A stretch of DNA of 64,000 bases, taken from contig NZ_KQ040779.1 of assembly GCF_000971975.1 (NCBI RefSeq), positions 170,757 through 234,756 of the forward strand, written 5' to 3'. Below are positions 27,538 through 36,832 of the stretch, one piece after another. Numbering within the stretch: position 1 is the first letter of the stretch; each line of letters begins with the position of its first letter. This DNA is from Paenibacillus algorifonticola (GTDB taxonomy: Bacteria; Bacillota; Bacilli; Paenibacillales; Paenibacillaceae). The notes under the pieces were generated by a model. The model was not told the origin of the DNA. It saw only the letters and a program-made list of their open reading frames with translations, and did no database searches. Made by a program: the position numbers and the translations under genes.

Positions 27538-28311
27538 TTAGCCTTTAACCCAATATTCGCTGCAATCATCCGTACGGTCAAGAAAGCCATATTCGATCAA
27601 ATAGCGGCGCAGCGTCACATAGTCCGCTTCCCAGTAACGTTTAAGCTGCTCATTTACTTCCTTCTCCGTGTACTTGCGCGATGCTTCAAAGTCAGCTGAA
27701 ATATGGCGCAAAATCGCCACCTTCCGCTTCTCCTTCCGAGGGAACGAAGCAAGCGGACCATCCGGCCCCTGTGGAAAATATTGCTTCATGATCGACTCGT
27801 ACTCATCCTCCGTAATCGCATACCGTTCATCGACCCGCGTCGCTGTGCGGTGAATCGGCATAAAGCGAGGCGTGTCTGCTGACACTCCGCTCTCCATCAG
27901 CTCAATGGCGGCAAGCAGCAGCTTTGCCTGCTTCGCCTTCTCCTTCAGCACAAACCGATGATTGCGAATCGTCGAAGCGCTGCCGCCTCCCGAGCTTTTG
28001 ACGATTTCCGCATCGGACATGCCCGAGGCAAACTGGCGGATGAGCTGCTTTTGCAAATCGGTCAGCCCGCTCGCCTTCTTATCCAGACCGAGCAAATAGT
28101 CGAGCATCGAGCCATGGCTGTGCTGAACATGATAAGCCGCATATTTGCGGGCTTCATACCATTTATCGCTATCCGGCACCCGGAACACTTCTCCATCCTC
28201 GAAGGCTGCTCCACATACGAGACAGCTATATCGTCCTTCGTCTTGAACGAATACAAAGCCTTTCTTCAAGTCGGCAAGCTCCGCTGACCAGAACAAATCA
28301 TTTTGTGACAA
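27538..28311 (-). CDS. DUF2087-domain transcriptional regulator
   Basis: About 257 residues. A short zinc-ribbon-like start (YSCLVCGAAF) is followed by a LuxR-like helix-turn-helix (LTDLQKQLIRQFASGMSDAEIVKSSGGGSASTIRNHRFVLKEKA), and DUF2087 makes up the C-terminus (FPRKEKRKVAILRHISADFEASRKYTEKEVNEQLKRYW, DYVTLRRYLIEYGFLDR). TTG 28311 with AGGTGG upstream is preferred to GTG 28323. Precedes the GIY-YIG gene by 59 bases. Targets unknown. Confidence 0.85.
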   Translation of the reverse strand: MSQNDLFWSAELADLKKGFVFVQDEGRYSCLVCGAAFEDGEVFRVPDSDKWYEARKYAAYHVQHSHGSMLDYLLGLDKKASGLTDLQKQLIRQFASGMSDAEIVKSSGGGSASTIRNHRFVLKEKAKQAKLLLAAIELMESGVSADTPRFMPIHRTATRVDERYAITEDEYESIMKQYFPQGPDGPLASFPRKEKRKVAILRHISADFEASRKYTEKEVNEQLKRYWEADYVTLRRYLIEYGFLDRTDDCSEYWVKG

Positions 28312-28492
28312 AACAAACACCACCTATTTAAACTGTTTTATTTTATAGACATAATAACATTTCGTTTGGTTATTTTCAACTTCCATTTCAAACCCTCAAA
28401 TAGCATAAGCGATCTAATTATAATTTATTTTTTATAATACCTTGCATTATATAGTATTATATTTTATATTCATTTCAGGGGGGATGAACGTT

Positions 28493-28843
28493 TTGGAAAT
28501 TAATAAGGAAGTTTTGAAGGGACATATCGATACGATCATTTTGTCCTTGCTGCACAGCCGGGATCGCTACGGTTATGAATTAGCTAAAAATGTGCGCGAC
28601 CAAAGCGGCAATCAATTTGATCTAAAGGAAGGCACCTTGTATTTATCGCTCAAGCGGCTGGAGAAAAACAAGTGGATTACGTCCTATTGGGGCGATGAGC
28701 AAGGTCCTGGCGGCCGACGCAAATATTACAAGCTTACCGCGGAAGGCGTAGAGGGCTATTTGGTGAAACGCTCCGAGTGGGAGTTTTTGAAGCATATGAT
28801 GGAATCATTTTTGCAAGGGGGAGACCGTGTTGAAGGAGATTGA
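28493..28843 (+). CDS. PadR-family transcriptional regulator
   Basis: 116 residues. Winged helix starting EINKEVLKGHIDTIILSLLHSRDRYGYELAKNV, with the wing LEKNKWITSYWGDEQGPGGRRKYYKLTAEG typical of PadR. TTG 28493 is nine bases after GGGGGG; ATG 28484 touches that site and is unlikely. It overlaps the downstream membrane-protein gene by 17 bases, the standard arrangement of PadR with a permease-prefix-domain protein, which it probably represses. Confidence 0.93.
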   Translation: MEINKEVLKGHIDTIILSLLHSRDRYGYELAKNVRDQSGNQFDLKEGTLYLSLKRLEKNKWITSYWGDEQGPGGRRKYYKLTAEGVEGYLVKRSEWEFLKHMMESFLQGGDRVEGD

Positions 28844-29648
28844 AGTGTATGTGAACAGGCTGTATCAGCATGCAGTCGGGAATAAGAAAGAAATTAAAGA
28901 ACTGAAGGATGAAATGTGCAGCCATCTGATGGAAGCGGTACATGAGCTGAAGCAGGAGGGCAAATCCGAGCAGGAAGCGGTTCATCTGGCGATTGAGCGA
29001 TTTGGAGGAGAAGCCGAGCTGCAATTGGTCATTGGACAATTGTTTCAGGCGCAGCGGATTTTCGCAAAAAGAGTGCTGTACACAGCGATTTTTTTCCTAG
29101 TAGCCAGCCTTCTCACCATTTTCATCATCTGGGTGGATGAACTCGGAAATAACAATGAGAACCGTGCTATTGCCGAACGTATTTCTGACCTGCTAGGCAC
29201 TCAGTCCAGTATTACAGCTGATCAGCAGGAGCACATCAAGCAGTTGGCACAATCAGCTGGACAAATTGCCAGCATTAAAGTGTACAAGCTTGATAAAGTG
29301 GAACGTGATAACGGTGAATACACCAGCTTTAATTCAGAAGGAGTTATACCTGATTATCAATATGATACGTCTGTCCCTATTTTTGAATGGATGGATTACT
29401 ACTACTCACTTGATCAGGAATGGTTCATTCATATTAAATCCCGCCATTTCTCCGGAATGTTCGATGCTGTCCTTGTTGGCGGCCTTACAGCCTACATTGT
29501 GCTTTTCACCATTTGGGCCATCATCAACGCCTACCATCATAGAAGGCTTAATACCGGATGGATTATCGTCTTTACTTTATTTAACGCGGTCGGCTATATC
29601 GCCTATCATCTTATTAGGCGAAAAGCACGGTTGAACGCTGCGGGTTAA
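28827..29648 (+). CDS. Membrane protein with permease prefix domain 1
   Basis: About 272 residues. Residues 1-80 form the helical permease-prefix/DUF1700-like domain (VNRLYQHAVGNKKEIKELKDEMCSHLMEAVHELKQEG). One span follows at about 86-106, then an extracytoplasmic part of about 100 residues, then two spans at about 210-262. GTG 28827 or TTG 28830 may start it. Cotranscribed with and overlapping the PadR gene; probably a stress- or antibiotic-responsive membrane protein. Function unknown. Confidence 0.8.
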   Translation: MLKEIEVYVNRLYQHAVGNKKEIKELKDEMCSHLMEAVHELKQEGKSEQEAVHLAIERFGGEAELQLVIGQLFQAQRIFAKRVLYTAIFFLVASLLTIFIIWVDELGNNNENRAIAERISDLLGTQSSITADQQEHIKQLAQSAGQIASIKVYKLDKVERDNGEYTSFNSEGVIPDYQYDTSVPIFEWMDYYYSLDQEWFIHIKSRHFSGMFDAVLVGGLTAYIVLFTIWAIINAYHHRRLNTGWIIVFTLFNAVGYIAYHLIRRKARLNAAG

Positions 29649-29681
29649 ATTGGCCGGCTCATGAATCTGGCGTTATTCCGC

Positions 29682-29730
29682 AAAAAAAGTCTCCAAAACC
29701 GCGCCCATCCACGGTTTTGGAGACTTCTTC
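29682..29730. terminator. Bidirectional terminator
   Basis: Perfect 13-base arms GTCTCCAAAACCG and CGGTTTTGGAGAC with A-rich left and T-rich right flanks, between two convergent genes. Confidence 0.92.
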
Positions 29731-29739
29731 ATTTACAGC

Positions 29740-30972
29740 TTAATCCCGCCGATCCTTCGGCAGCAAAATACCGAACAGGCCGAGCAGCGGCAGCACGCTG
29801 GAGGCATACATCACCTGCGCGATGCTGTAATGGTCGGCTGCTGTGCCGAGCACGATTGCTCCCAAGCCGCCCATACCGAAGGCTAGTCCGGTAATAAGCC
29901 CCGATGCCATGCCGACTTTGCCTGGCATTAGCTCCTGCGCATAGACGACACTGACCGAGAAGCTCGACTGGAGAATGAGGCCGAGCAGCGTAATGACCGG
30001 ATATACCCAGAAAATCGGCAAATGCGGCAAAATGACGGTCAGCGGCGCAGCCCCTGCAATCGAGAACAGCAGCATCCGCTTGCGCCCGAAGCGATCGGAT
30101 AGCGTGCCGCCGAAGAAAGTTCCAGCGACCCCTGCCACCATGAACAGAAAGAGCGGCACCTGAGCCGCGCCAATCGACAGCCCATAATCACGCTGCAAAT
30201 AAAATTGATAAAAGCTTGTGATCCCGGCCGCATACCAAGAGCGGGCAAACACCATGACGAGCAGCAGCACCAGTGCAATAGCTACCGCTTTAGTGCCGAG
30301 TGCATCCGCATTTGCTGCTGCGCCGCTCTGCTTCGCCTTGCGATCCGCGAGCCCTTTCGCCGCAAGCTCCGCTGCGTACCAAGGCACGATGCGCAGCAGC
30401 AGCATAATGCCTGCCAGCGCCAGCAGCGTCCCCCATACGGCCCCTCGCTGCCCAAGCGGGACGAATATAAAAATCGTCATGAGCGGCGCAAGCGCTTGTC
30501 CAAAATTGCCGCCGACCTGATAGATCGACTGCGCCAATCCGCGTCTGCCGCCCGCAGCAAAATAAACAACACGCGAGCCTTCGGGATGGAATACCGCTGA
30601 CCCAAAGCCGACGAACACAACCGCCAGCAGCAGCGTCCAGAAGTTTGGCGCATACGCAAGTCCCGCCATCCCTGCCATACTGCAGCACATGCCGGCAATG
30701 AGCATCCATGGTGCGGGCTTTTTATCCGATAAAATGCCAATAACCGGCTGTAATACGGATGAGGTCATATACAGCGTGAACGTAATCCAGCCGATCTGGC
30801 CGAACGTTAGACCGAGCGATTGTTCAAAAATCGGGAATAGGGCGGCGACGACTGACTGCATCGAATCATTCAGCAGATGGACGCCGCTTATAGCGAATAA
30901 TATGCCGAATAAGGCTTTATTTTTCGAATCAACCGTTTTAATAGGTTTGCTTAATGTATCCGCATTGGACAT
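29740..30972 (-). CDS. fsr: MFS efflux transporter, fosmidomycin-resistance (Fsr) type
   Basis: 410 residues, about twelve spans. The start of the transport domain, LFAISGVHLLNDSMQSVVAALFPIFEQSLGL, and the span-4/5 region GFGSAVFHPEGSRVVYFAAGGRRGLAQSIYQVGGNFGQALAPL are diagnostic of the Fsr branch. Family members export fosmidomycin and other compounds. ATG 30972 is 34 bases downstream of the lactonase stop on the same strand? the order is lactonase (31006-32088) first, then this gene, so they may be cotranscribed. Substrate in this organism unproven. Confidence 0.88.
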   Translation of the reverse strand: MSNADTLSKPIKTVDSKNKALFGILFAISGVHLLNDSMQSVVAALFPIFEQSLGLTFGQIGWITFTLYMTSSVLQPVIGILSDKKPAPWMLIAGMCCSMAGMAGLAYAPNFWTLLLAVVFVGFGSAVFHPEGSRVVYFAAGGRRGLAQSIYQVGGNFGQALAPLMTIFIFVPLGQRGAVWGTLLALAGIMLLLRIVPWYAAELAAKGLADRKAKQSGAAANADALGTKAVAIALVLLLVMVFARSWYAAGITSFYQFYLQRDYGLSIGAAQVPLFLFMVAGVAGTFFGGTLSDRFGRKRMLLFSIAGAAPLTVILPHLPIFWVYPVITLLGLILQSSFSVSVVYAQELMPGKVGMASGLITGLAFGMGGLGAIVLGTAADHYSIAQVMYASSVLPLLGLFGILLPKDRRD

Positions 30973-31005
30973 GCCGCCCGCCTTCTCTCACTGTTTCTGC
31001 TGTGT

Positions 31006-32088
31006 TTAACCGATCCAGACGCACACAGGACTCGAAATTTGTAAAAGCTCGCCTTCAGGCGACAGCAAACCGCTGTCCGCATCCACCTGATAGCTCAAAA
31101 GATGATTCGTCTTCTGGTTCGCCACAAGCAGCCTGCTGCCATCAGGAGCCAATGCAAAATTGCGCGGCCCTACCCCGCCGCAGGAAATATGCTGCAAAAG
31201 CGTTAGGCTGCCATCAGCCGCATTCACTGCAAATACCGCAATGCTGTCATGGCCGCGATTCGAGCTGTACAAAAACTTGCCCGACGGTGCCAGCGCAATA
31301 TGCGCCGCATCGTTGTACGCGTTAAACCCTTCCGGCAGCGCGCTAATGGTCTGCACGAGCTCCAGAGAGCTGGCATCCTCTGCATCCATTCTCAGCACCG
31401 ACACCGTCGAATCCAGCTCATTCATCACGTAGACGATTGGAAGCTGCTCATGGAGCGCCAAATGCCGCGGTCCTGCTCCTGCATGCAGCTGGTGGGAGGA
31501 CACGTGCTGAAGCGGCTCTTCCGCCTCTGGATTTTGGCGGTAAATAAGAATGGAATCCGTGCCGAGATCCGTTATGTAAACATAAGGCGACGGCCCGCCG
31601 AGCGGCAAAATCGCATGGGCATGCGGCGCATCCTGACGGCTCGCATTTGGCCCAAGCTCTCCCTTGCTGCCGACAACTGCTGCCGCCGGCTTCAAGGATC
31701 CATCCTCCGCAAGCGGCAGCATCGCTGCATTCCCGCCTGTATAATTGGCTACGAATACCGACTTGCCATCCGAGCTGACATAACAAGGATGCTCGCCATG
31801 GGTAGACTGGCGATTCAACTCGCTCAGCTTGCCAGTTTCCGGGTCAATCGCATAAGCAGCAACCTCGCCGCCTCGCACACCATTCGCTTCCGCCGTTTCA
31901 CTGACCGCATACAGCCGATCCCCTGCTTCATTAACGCTCACAAATGATGCGTTCTCAATTCCCGATACCTGCTGAATGACATTCAGCGAACCGGATTCGC
32001 TATCATGCTTCGCCACGTAAATACAAGGCTCCGCTGCGCTGCCGTAGCAGCCGATATAAACGATTCCTGCGAGCTTGTTTGCTTTCAA
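31006..32088 (-). CDS. pgl: 6-phosphogluconolactonase, beta-propeller type
   Basis: 360 residues, seven-bladed propeller of the YbhE/lactonase_10 family: YIGCYGSAAEPCIYVAKHD start, GEHPCYVSSDGKSVFVANYTGGNAAMLPL, DAPHAHAILPLGGPSPYVYITDLGTD, GAGPRHLALHE and GGVGPRNFALAPDGSRLLVANQ. It hydrolyses 6-phosphogluconolactone in the oxidative pentose phosphate pathway, or a related lactone. TTG 32088 has GAGGATG upstream. Confidence 0.88.
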   Translation of the reverse strand: MKANKLAGIVYIGCYGSAAEPCIYVAKHDSESGSLNVIQQVSGIENASFVSVNEAGDRLYAVSETAEANGVRGGEVAAYAIDPETGKLSELNRQSTHGEHPCYVSSDGKSVFVANYTGGNAAMLPLAEDGSLKPAAAVVGSKGELGPNASRQDAPHAHAILPLGGPSPYVYITDLGTDSILIYRQNPEAEEPLQHVSSHQLHAGAGPRHLALHEQLPIVYVMNELDSTVSVLRMDAEDASSLELVQTISALPEGFNAYNDAAHIALAPSGKFLYSSNRGHDSIAVFAVNAADGSLTLLQHISCGGVGPRNFALAPDGSRLLVANQKTNHLLSYQVDADSGLLSPEGELLQISSPVCVWIG

Positions 32089-32275
32089 TCGTTCTCATCC
32101 TCTCATACTATCATTATGTAAGCGTAATTTTTATATTATAGTGACCATAGCACAATGAAAATAAGCATGACAACCGTTTTCGAAAAAACACTTTCCAATG
32201 TCTTCTGCCCATGATATAATGTAAGCGCTAACAATTTTCCGTTTTCATTCTCATTTCTTGAAGGGGGCTTATGGA

Positions 32276-32614
32276 ATGATGAATACTGTATTGAACGGTG
32301 AACGCAATATTTACGAGGATTTTGAAATTGAGTCGGACGTCCTTTTTTTCAAGGTCGGCATGCCCGAGCTCGTCAGCTTCCACGGCAGAAACTACAATAT
32401 AAAGAAAAGAATGACCGGGGACCAAATTCGCAAGCTGATTGACGACAGCCATTTTTATCAAGTCAGCTCCAATTGCTACATTAACATTCGCAAGGTGAAG
32501 GCGATTACGGACGGCATTGCTTATTTTGGCACCGATGCATCCGACTCCAAGAACATCCCTATCCCTAGACGTAAGCAAACCGTCATCAAGCAGCTCGTAG
32601 GGCAAGCGCAATAA
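32276..32614 (+). CDS. Stand-alone LytTR-type DNA-binding protein
   Basis: About 112 residues, consisting almost only of a LytTR-like domain (FEIESDVLFFKVGMPELVSFHGR, IRKLIDDSHFYQVSSNCYINIRKVKAI, IPIPRRKQTVIKQLV). No receiver or membrane part is present. LytTR proteins bind paired direct repeats upstream of targets. ATG 32276 is preceded by GAAGGGGG at good distance. A very strong hairpin follows. Targets unknown. Confidence 0.8.
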   Translation: MMNTVLNGERNIYEDFEIESDVLFFKVGMPELVSFHGRNYNIKKRMTGDQIRKLIDDSHFYQVSSNCYINIRKVKAITDGIAYFGTDASDSKNIPIPRRKQTVIKQLVGQAQ

Positions 32615-32681
32615 TCGGTTAGCAGACAAATACCGCACACGGCTTCCCTACATCCATATGCGCACACATTAGCCATTCATT

Positions 32682-32732
32682 CACACACAACCGCCGTATA
32701 CCGTGACTCACGGAATACGGCGGTTGTGTGTT
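32682..32732 (+). terminator. Strong terminator after the LytTR gene
   Basis: Arms of about 20 bases (ACACAACCGCCGTAT... pairing with ATACGGCGGTTGTGT) plus the inner CCGTG/CACGG, then TTTA. Weak T-run but a very stable stem. Confidence 0.75.
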
Positions 32733-32801
32733 TACATTGATCCTGTTATTCTAATCTGGAGCATGAATCGCCAAATATTCGCCAAATTTAAGGAGGCTAT
32801 T

Positions 32802-33809
32802 ATGAGCAAGCAAGGACAAGCGCTTGAGCAAGCATTTCATGGGGAACCAGCCGTTTGGCTAAAATGGGGAGCCTACGAAGCAGCGGTTTTGCCCGCAGTA
32901 GGTGCTAACCTAATTGCGTTCCGCGATATAGAGAAGGGTTATCATTTTTTGCATGAGCCTGCTGAGAGCGAGATGGCAGCATTTAAAGCAAGCCCCGGTA
33001 CTCATGGCATTCCCGTGCTATTCCCTCCGAACCGTTATCAGGATGGCACGTTTACAATGAACGGCAAGACGTATACGTTCCCTATCAATGAGCCAAAAAC
33101 AGGAAACCATTTGCATGGCTTCGTACATACGGCTGCATGGGAAGTGCTGGACTACGGCACACTGAAAACCGAAAGCTACGTGCTGCTTCAAATCGCAGTG
33201 GATGAGCAGCATCCGATTTATACGTATTTGCCGCATCGTTTTGCGATTACTCTGCGTTATTCATTGAATGACCAAGGACTATTCCAGCATATTTCCGTAC
33301 ATAACCGCGGGAATGACGCTATGCCTTGCCTGATCGGCTTCCATACGGCGATCAATGCGCCTTTTGCCCCGCAGAGCTCTCCTGAGGATTACAGCTTCAC
33401 GCTGACAGCGGGAAAACGCTGGGAGCTGAATGAGCGCATGCTGCCAACCGGACAGTTTTTGCCGCTTAGCAGCGACGAAGAGAAGCTGCAAACGTCGGGC
33501 GCTTCTCCTTATTTTGAGCCACTGGACAATCACTATACGGTGGAGACACGCAACGGCCGCAATCAGATGGAGCTGACGGATGCGCGCGAGCAAGTGACTT
33601 TGGTCTACGATGCAGGAACAGCCTATAAACAGTGGATGGTGTGGAACAGCAACGCCTCTGGTCAATTTTTCTGCCCTGAGCCGCAGCTTAACCTCGTTAA
33701 TGCACCGAATGTCGATCTGCCAGCAGACGAAATCGGCCTGGTCAGCCTGGAGCCAAACGGCATCTGGGAAGAAACGAGCCGCCTGTATGTGAAACCAGCT
33801 GCCAACTAG
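32802..33809 (+). CDS. Aldose 1-epimerase-like (galactose mutarotase family)
   Basis: 335 residues, beta-sandwich mutarotase fold. The substrate segment GIPVLFPPNRYQDGTFTMNGKTYTFPINEPKTGNHLHGFV carries the conserved Arg and HG His; the second His lies in CLIGFHTAINAPF and the base Glu in FFCPEPQLNLVNAP. It interconverts alpha and beta aldose anomers. ATG 32802 has a perfect AAGGAGG. Monocistronic with terminator at 33829. May act on xylose or other sugars, but no linkage is seen. Confidence 0.86.
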   Translation: MSKQGQALEQAFHGEPAVWLKWGAYEAAVLPAVGANLIAFRDIEKGYHFLHEPAESEMAAFKASPGTHGIPVLFPPNRYQDGTFTMNGKTYTFPINEPKTGNHLHGFVHTAAWEVLDYGTLKTESYVLLQIAVDEQHPIYTYLPHRFAITLRYSLNDQGLFQHISVHNRGNDAMPCLIGFHTAINAPFAPQSSPEDYSFTLTAGKRWELNERMLPTGQFLPLSSDEEKLQTSGASPYFEPLDNHYTVETRNGRNQMELTDAREQVTLVYDAGTAYKQWMVWNSNASGQFFCPEPQLNLVNAPNVDLPADEIGLVSLEPNGIWEETSRLYVKPAAN

Positions 33810-33828
33810 CATGCAGCCATCCTAAAGG

Positions 33829-33873
33829 AAAAAGCCGAAGCCCCGCATACGAGCGGGCTCCGGCTTTCTTTCA
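33829..33873. terminator. Terminator between epimerase and RidA genes
   Basis: Arms AAAGCCGAAGCCCCGC and GCGGGCTCCGGCTTT with flanking A/T runs; serves both convergent genes. Confidence 0.85.
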
Positions 33874-33906
33874 TTTAATAAGCAACTGGGACTGCCGCGC
33901 AATCCC

Positions 33907-34365
33907 TTACTCCTCTACCTCAAAAATCGAATCCACAATGATTGGTAGATTGTTTCTTACCGATACGGCTCCGAGGACGGAGCGGGCATGGCTTCCTTTT
34001 TCCCCGAACACGTCCATCATTAAGTCTGAACAGCCATTCAGCACCTTGTGATGCTCTTCGAATTCAGCTGTTGCATTAACGAAGCCTTGGATTTTTACGA
34101 CCCGTTTTACTTTATCAAGGGAGCCCAGTGCATCCTGCAGCACAGCGAGCACCTCAAGCCCCGCCTGTCGGGCAAATTCATAACCTTCCTCGGTCGTGAA
34201 GTCTTTGCCCAGCTTGCCCTTCGGACCTCCAGAAGGCCCCTTGCCTGAAACAAACAGCAGTCCATTCACATTTACAAAGTTTGCGTATTTAGCCGCAGGC
34301 TCGCTCGCCGTTGGCAGCACAATACCCAGCGCTTCAAGTCGTTTACTAATCGTAGACTCGGACAA
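33907..34365 (-). CDS. RidA/YjgF-family enamine deaminase
   Basis: About 152 residues, longer form of RidA (family usual 125-155). Segments AAKYANFVNVNGLLFVSGKGPSGGPKGKLG, GLEVLAVLQDALGSLDKVKRVVKIQGFVNATAEF and GSHARSVLGAVSVRNNLPIIVDSIFEVEE are typical, with the conserved Arg in HARS. It releases ammonia from reactive enamine or imine intermediates of PLP enzymes. TTG 34365 follows AGGAGG at six bases. It sits 33 bases after an SDR gene on the same strand. Confidence 0.88.
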   Translation of the reverse strand: MSESTISKRLEALGIVLPTASEPAAKYANFVNVNGLLFVSGKGPSGGPKGKLGKDFTTEEGYEFARQAGLEVLAVLQDALGSLDKVKRVVKIQGFVNATAEFEEHHKVLNGCSDLMMDVFGEKGSHARSVLGAVSVRNNLPIIVDSIFEVEE

Positions 34366-34397
34366 GAGAACTCCTCCTATCAATTTATGTATCGTGG

Positions 34398-35162
34398 TTA
34401 AATCGCTGGCATAACGTTTCCGCCATTGACCGGCACATACGCCCCCGTAATGAAGCTGGACAGCTCGGAGGCCAGAAAAACGACTGTGTTGGCAATTTCC
34501 TGATCGCTTCCCCGCCGCTTCAGCGGCACATTTTTCTCATAGCCTTCATTGCGCTCGCTGCCTGTCGCACGATCCCGGTCGCTGATCGTCCAGCCCGGCG
34601 CCACTTGATTGACGGTAATGCCGCTCTCGCCAACCTCTTTGGCAAGCACGCGGTATACGCCGTCCATGCCTCTTTTGCCTGCTACGTAGGCCGATTGGCC
34701 GGGTGCATTTTGCATGGCGCATTCCGTGTTGATGCCGATAAAACGGCCGCCGCCGCGCTCCACCATTGCGGGAACGAAAGCTTTTGCCAAGTAGACGCTT
34801 TGCATAACGCATGATTCGAACTGGCTTTCATAATCCTCGATCGGCTGCTTCAGCACGCTTTCCCACTGGTACTGAATGACGGCATTCGCCACGACAATAT
34901 CCACTTGACCAAGGCCTGCCACTGCTTCCGCTTGAAGTCGGTTCACATCGCCTTGCTTCGTAATATCTGCCTGAACCGTAATCGCGCGTCTGCCCAAAGC
35001 TTCTACCGCCTGCTTCAGCTCCAGCGCCTTGTCCTCATTGCTCCGATAATGAATGACCACATCCGCCCCGCAGTCTGCGAGCGTTCTAACCATCACACGT
35101 CCCAAATCTCCAGTCGCTCCGGTTACGAGCGCGATCTTCCCAGTCAAGTCGAGTTGCAGCAT
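34398..35162 (-). CDS. SDR-family oxidoreductase
   Basis: 254 residues, classical SDR. NAD(P) motif TGATGDLGRVMVRTL at about 15, NANAVIQYQWESV in place of NNAG, catalytic Ser in GINTECAMQ (altered from the usual Ser), Tyr-x3-Lys in SAYVAGKRGMDGV, and SSFITGAYVPVNGG at the end. The canonical Ser before Tyr is replaced by Thr, so activity is likely but altered. Closely linked to RidA. Substrate unknown. Confidence 0.86.
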   Translation of the reverse strand: MLQLDLTGKIALVTGATGDLGRVMVRTLADCGADVVIHYRSNEDKALELKQAVEALGRRAITVQADITKQGDVNRLQAEAVAGLGQVDIVVANAVIQYQWESVLKQPIEDYESQFESCVMQSVYLAKAFVPAMVERGGGRFIGINTECAMQNAPGQSAYVAGKRGMDGVYRVLAKEVGESGITVNQVAPGWTISDRDRATGSERNEGYEKNVPLKRRGSDQEIANTVVFLASELSSFITGAYVPVNGGNVMPAI

Positions 35163-35329
35163 AAACGTTCAGCTCCTTTGTTTATTCATCATTCGTCGTT
35201 CATCATTGGTAACGCTTCCCTCCTAGGCTACCATATCCTTGTACCATGCGTATATTCAAAATTTCAATATGGTGCTTATTTTGACGAATGATGCCTGATG
35301 TTGTTCATGTGTCCGATAGCGATGCGGCT

Positions 35330-36070
35330 TTATGCCGAAACGTCAGCCGTTCGCAGCCGATAAATCGCAGCGGCGCTGAATGCAGCCGTATAAAGCAAAT
35401 TCACAACAACGACCGTCAGCTGCTGCTGAACAGGCAAACTCTCCGGGCTCAGCACGCCCATCCCAATCGTCAACAGCGAATGCGGAAAAAACAACCCAGC
35501 CTTCGCTACATACATACCCAGCCCCAGAAAAGTTGCTCCTAGCCCGATTCCTACAGGGACGGCAAAGCTGCGTATCCGCATGGACAGCGCCAATTGGAAG
35601 CTGCTGATCGTAACAGCGGCCAGCCAGCCCCGCAGCAGCCAGCCGAATAATTCCTCCGGCAATTCGAAGATACTTAATCCTGTCATTGTGCCCCCAATGA
35701 TATACAGCAGGGCAAATACCAATTGCACAAAAGCCGTCAGCATGCCTGCTGTAAGAAGCTTGGCCCAAAAAATGCTGGCAACCGGAACTGGCGCTGTCAT
35801 CATCATGTTCCAGTTTTTTCCTGAATGCTCCAATCTGCACAGATAGGCACAGCAAATAGCGATCAGCGTCGGAAAGAAAAACTCGCCATAAAACAGCCCG
35901 ACTTGCGACCATAAGCTATACCAGCCATTTTGCAGTACACCCTGATTCATATAAAAATTACCGCAGCCCATCAGGACGCTGACAATCGGCAGCGCGAGCA
36001 ATACGATCCATAGATGCGAATGGCGCAGCTTCAGCCATTCAGCGGCAACTACCCTTTTAAGCGGAAACAT
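35330..36070 (-). CDS. ABC-2 permease, lantibiotic-immunity type (second)
   Basis: 246 residues, six spans. FPLKRVVAAEWLKLRHSHLWIVLLALPIV start and GKNWNMMMTAPVPVASIFWAKLL are typical of the NisG/BcrB-like permeases that remove lantibiotics or bacitracin from the membrane. Last gene of the ATPase-permease-permease operon. Strong GGAGGTG site. A divergent two-component system lies beyond the ATPase. Confidence 0.85.
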   Translation of the reverse strand: MFPLKRVVAAEWLKLRHSHLWIVLLALPIVSVLMGCGNFYMNQGVLQNGWYSLWSQVGLFYGEFFFPTLIAICCAYLCRLEHSGKNWNMMMTAPVPVASIFWAKLLTAGMLTAFVQLVFALLYIIGGTMTGLSIFELPEELFGWLLRGWLAAVTISSFQLALSMRIRSFAVPVGIGLGATFLGLGMYVAKAGLFFPHSLLTIGMGVLSPESLPVQQQLTVVVVNLLYTAAFSAAAIYRLRTADVSA

Positions 36071-36073
36071 TTT

Positions 36074-36832
36074 CTACACCTCCTGTCTGGATACATGCCA
36101 TCGGCCTGCACCATAGATCAACAACCCTATGAACAGCAGCAGCCCGATCATTGGAAGCTCCGTTCCTAGATCACGCGCTATAAATTCAAGCTGATTGCCC
36201 GCATAGCTCTGGGCAACCGGACTGAGTCCCGAATAATACGACCAGATGAACAATGGCCTTATCGCACTTGGAAACAAATCAGCAGCCATGCCAATGAACC
36301 CACCAAGCATACCAAGACATAGCGCGAATGCCTGATTGTGAAGCGCCATGGATAACCACTGCTGCAAGGCAATGACGGCCAAATGGGCAGCCATCGTTCC
36401 AGCCAGCAAGCGTCCGAGCAGCATAATCGGCACCGATTCCTCAAATCCATTCACTTTGCCGAAGCCGATCATCACTAACACTTGCACAAGGCAGGCGAGC
36501 AGCAGAATAAGTGCCACACAGCCATACTTGGCAGCATATAGCCTCTCCCGCTTGACAGACATGGAAAGCAGCAGCTTCCACGTATTGCCCTTATGCTCCA
36601 TATCACAAATACGGGATACACAGATGGCTGCGAGAATGGGGGCAAACAGACCGTTCAAAGATGCCGTCATCGCAATAAGCGGCTCCCAGCTTGCCTGATC
36701 AGGGTTACGAGCAATGGACATGCTTGATGCCATGAAAGCCCACCCCATTTCCACCCCAATCATCAGCAATACCGTCATCCCGACGTATCTTCGGCGCAGC
36801 TTGTAGCATTCAAGCCAAATGGAGCGAATCAT
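36074..36832 (-). CDS. ABC-2 permease, lantibiotic-immunity type (first)
   Basis: 252 residues, six spans, paralogous to the next permease: SIWLECYKLRRRYVGMTVLLMIGVEMGWAFM and CDMEHKGNTWKLLLSMSVKRERLYAAKY. It starts inside the stop of the ATPase gene (ATGA overlap) and is followed by the second permease three bases later. Together they form a heterodimeric membrane channel of an NisFEG/CprABC-type exporter. Confidence 0.85.
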   Translation of the reverse strand: MIRSIWLECYKLRRRYVGMTVLLMIGVEMGWAFMASSMSIARNPDQASWEPLIAMTASLNGLFAPILAAICVSRICDMEHKGNTWKLLLSMSVKRERLYAAKYGCVALILLLACLVQVLVMIGFGKVNGFEESVPIMLLGRLLAGTMAAHLAVIALQQWLSMALHNQAFALCLGMLGGFIGMAADLFPSAIRPLFIWSYYSGLSPVAQSYAGNQLEFIARDLGTELPMIGLLLFIGLLIYGAGRWHVSRQEV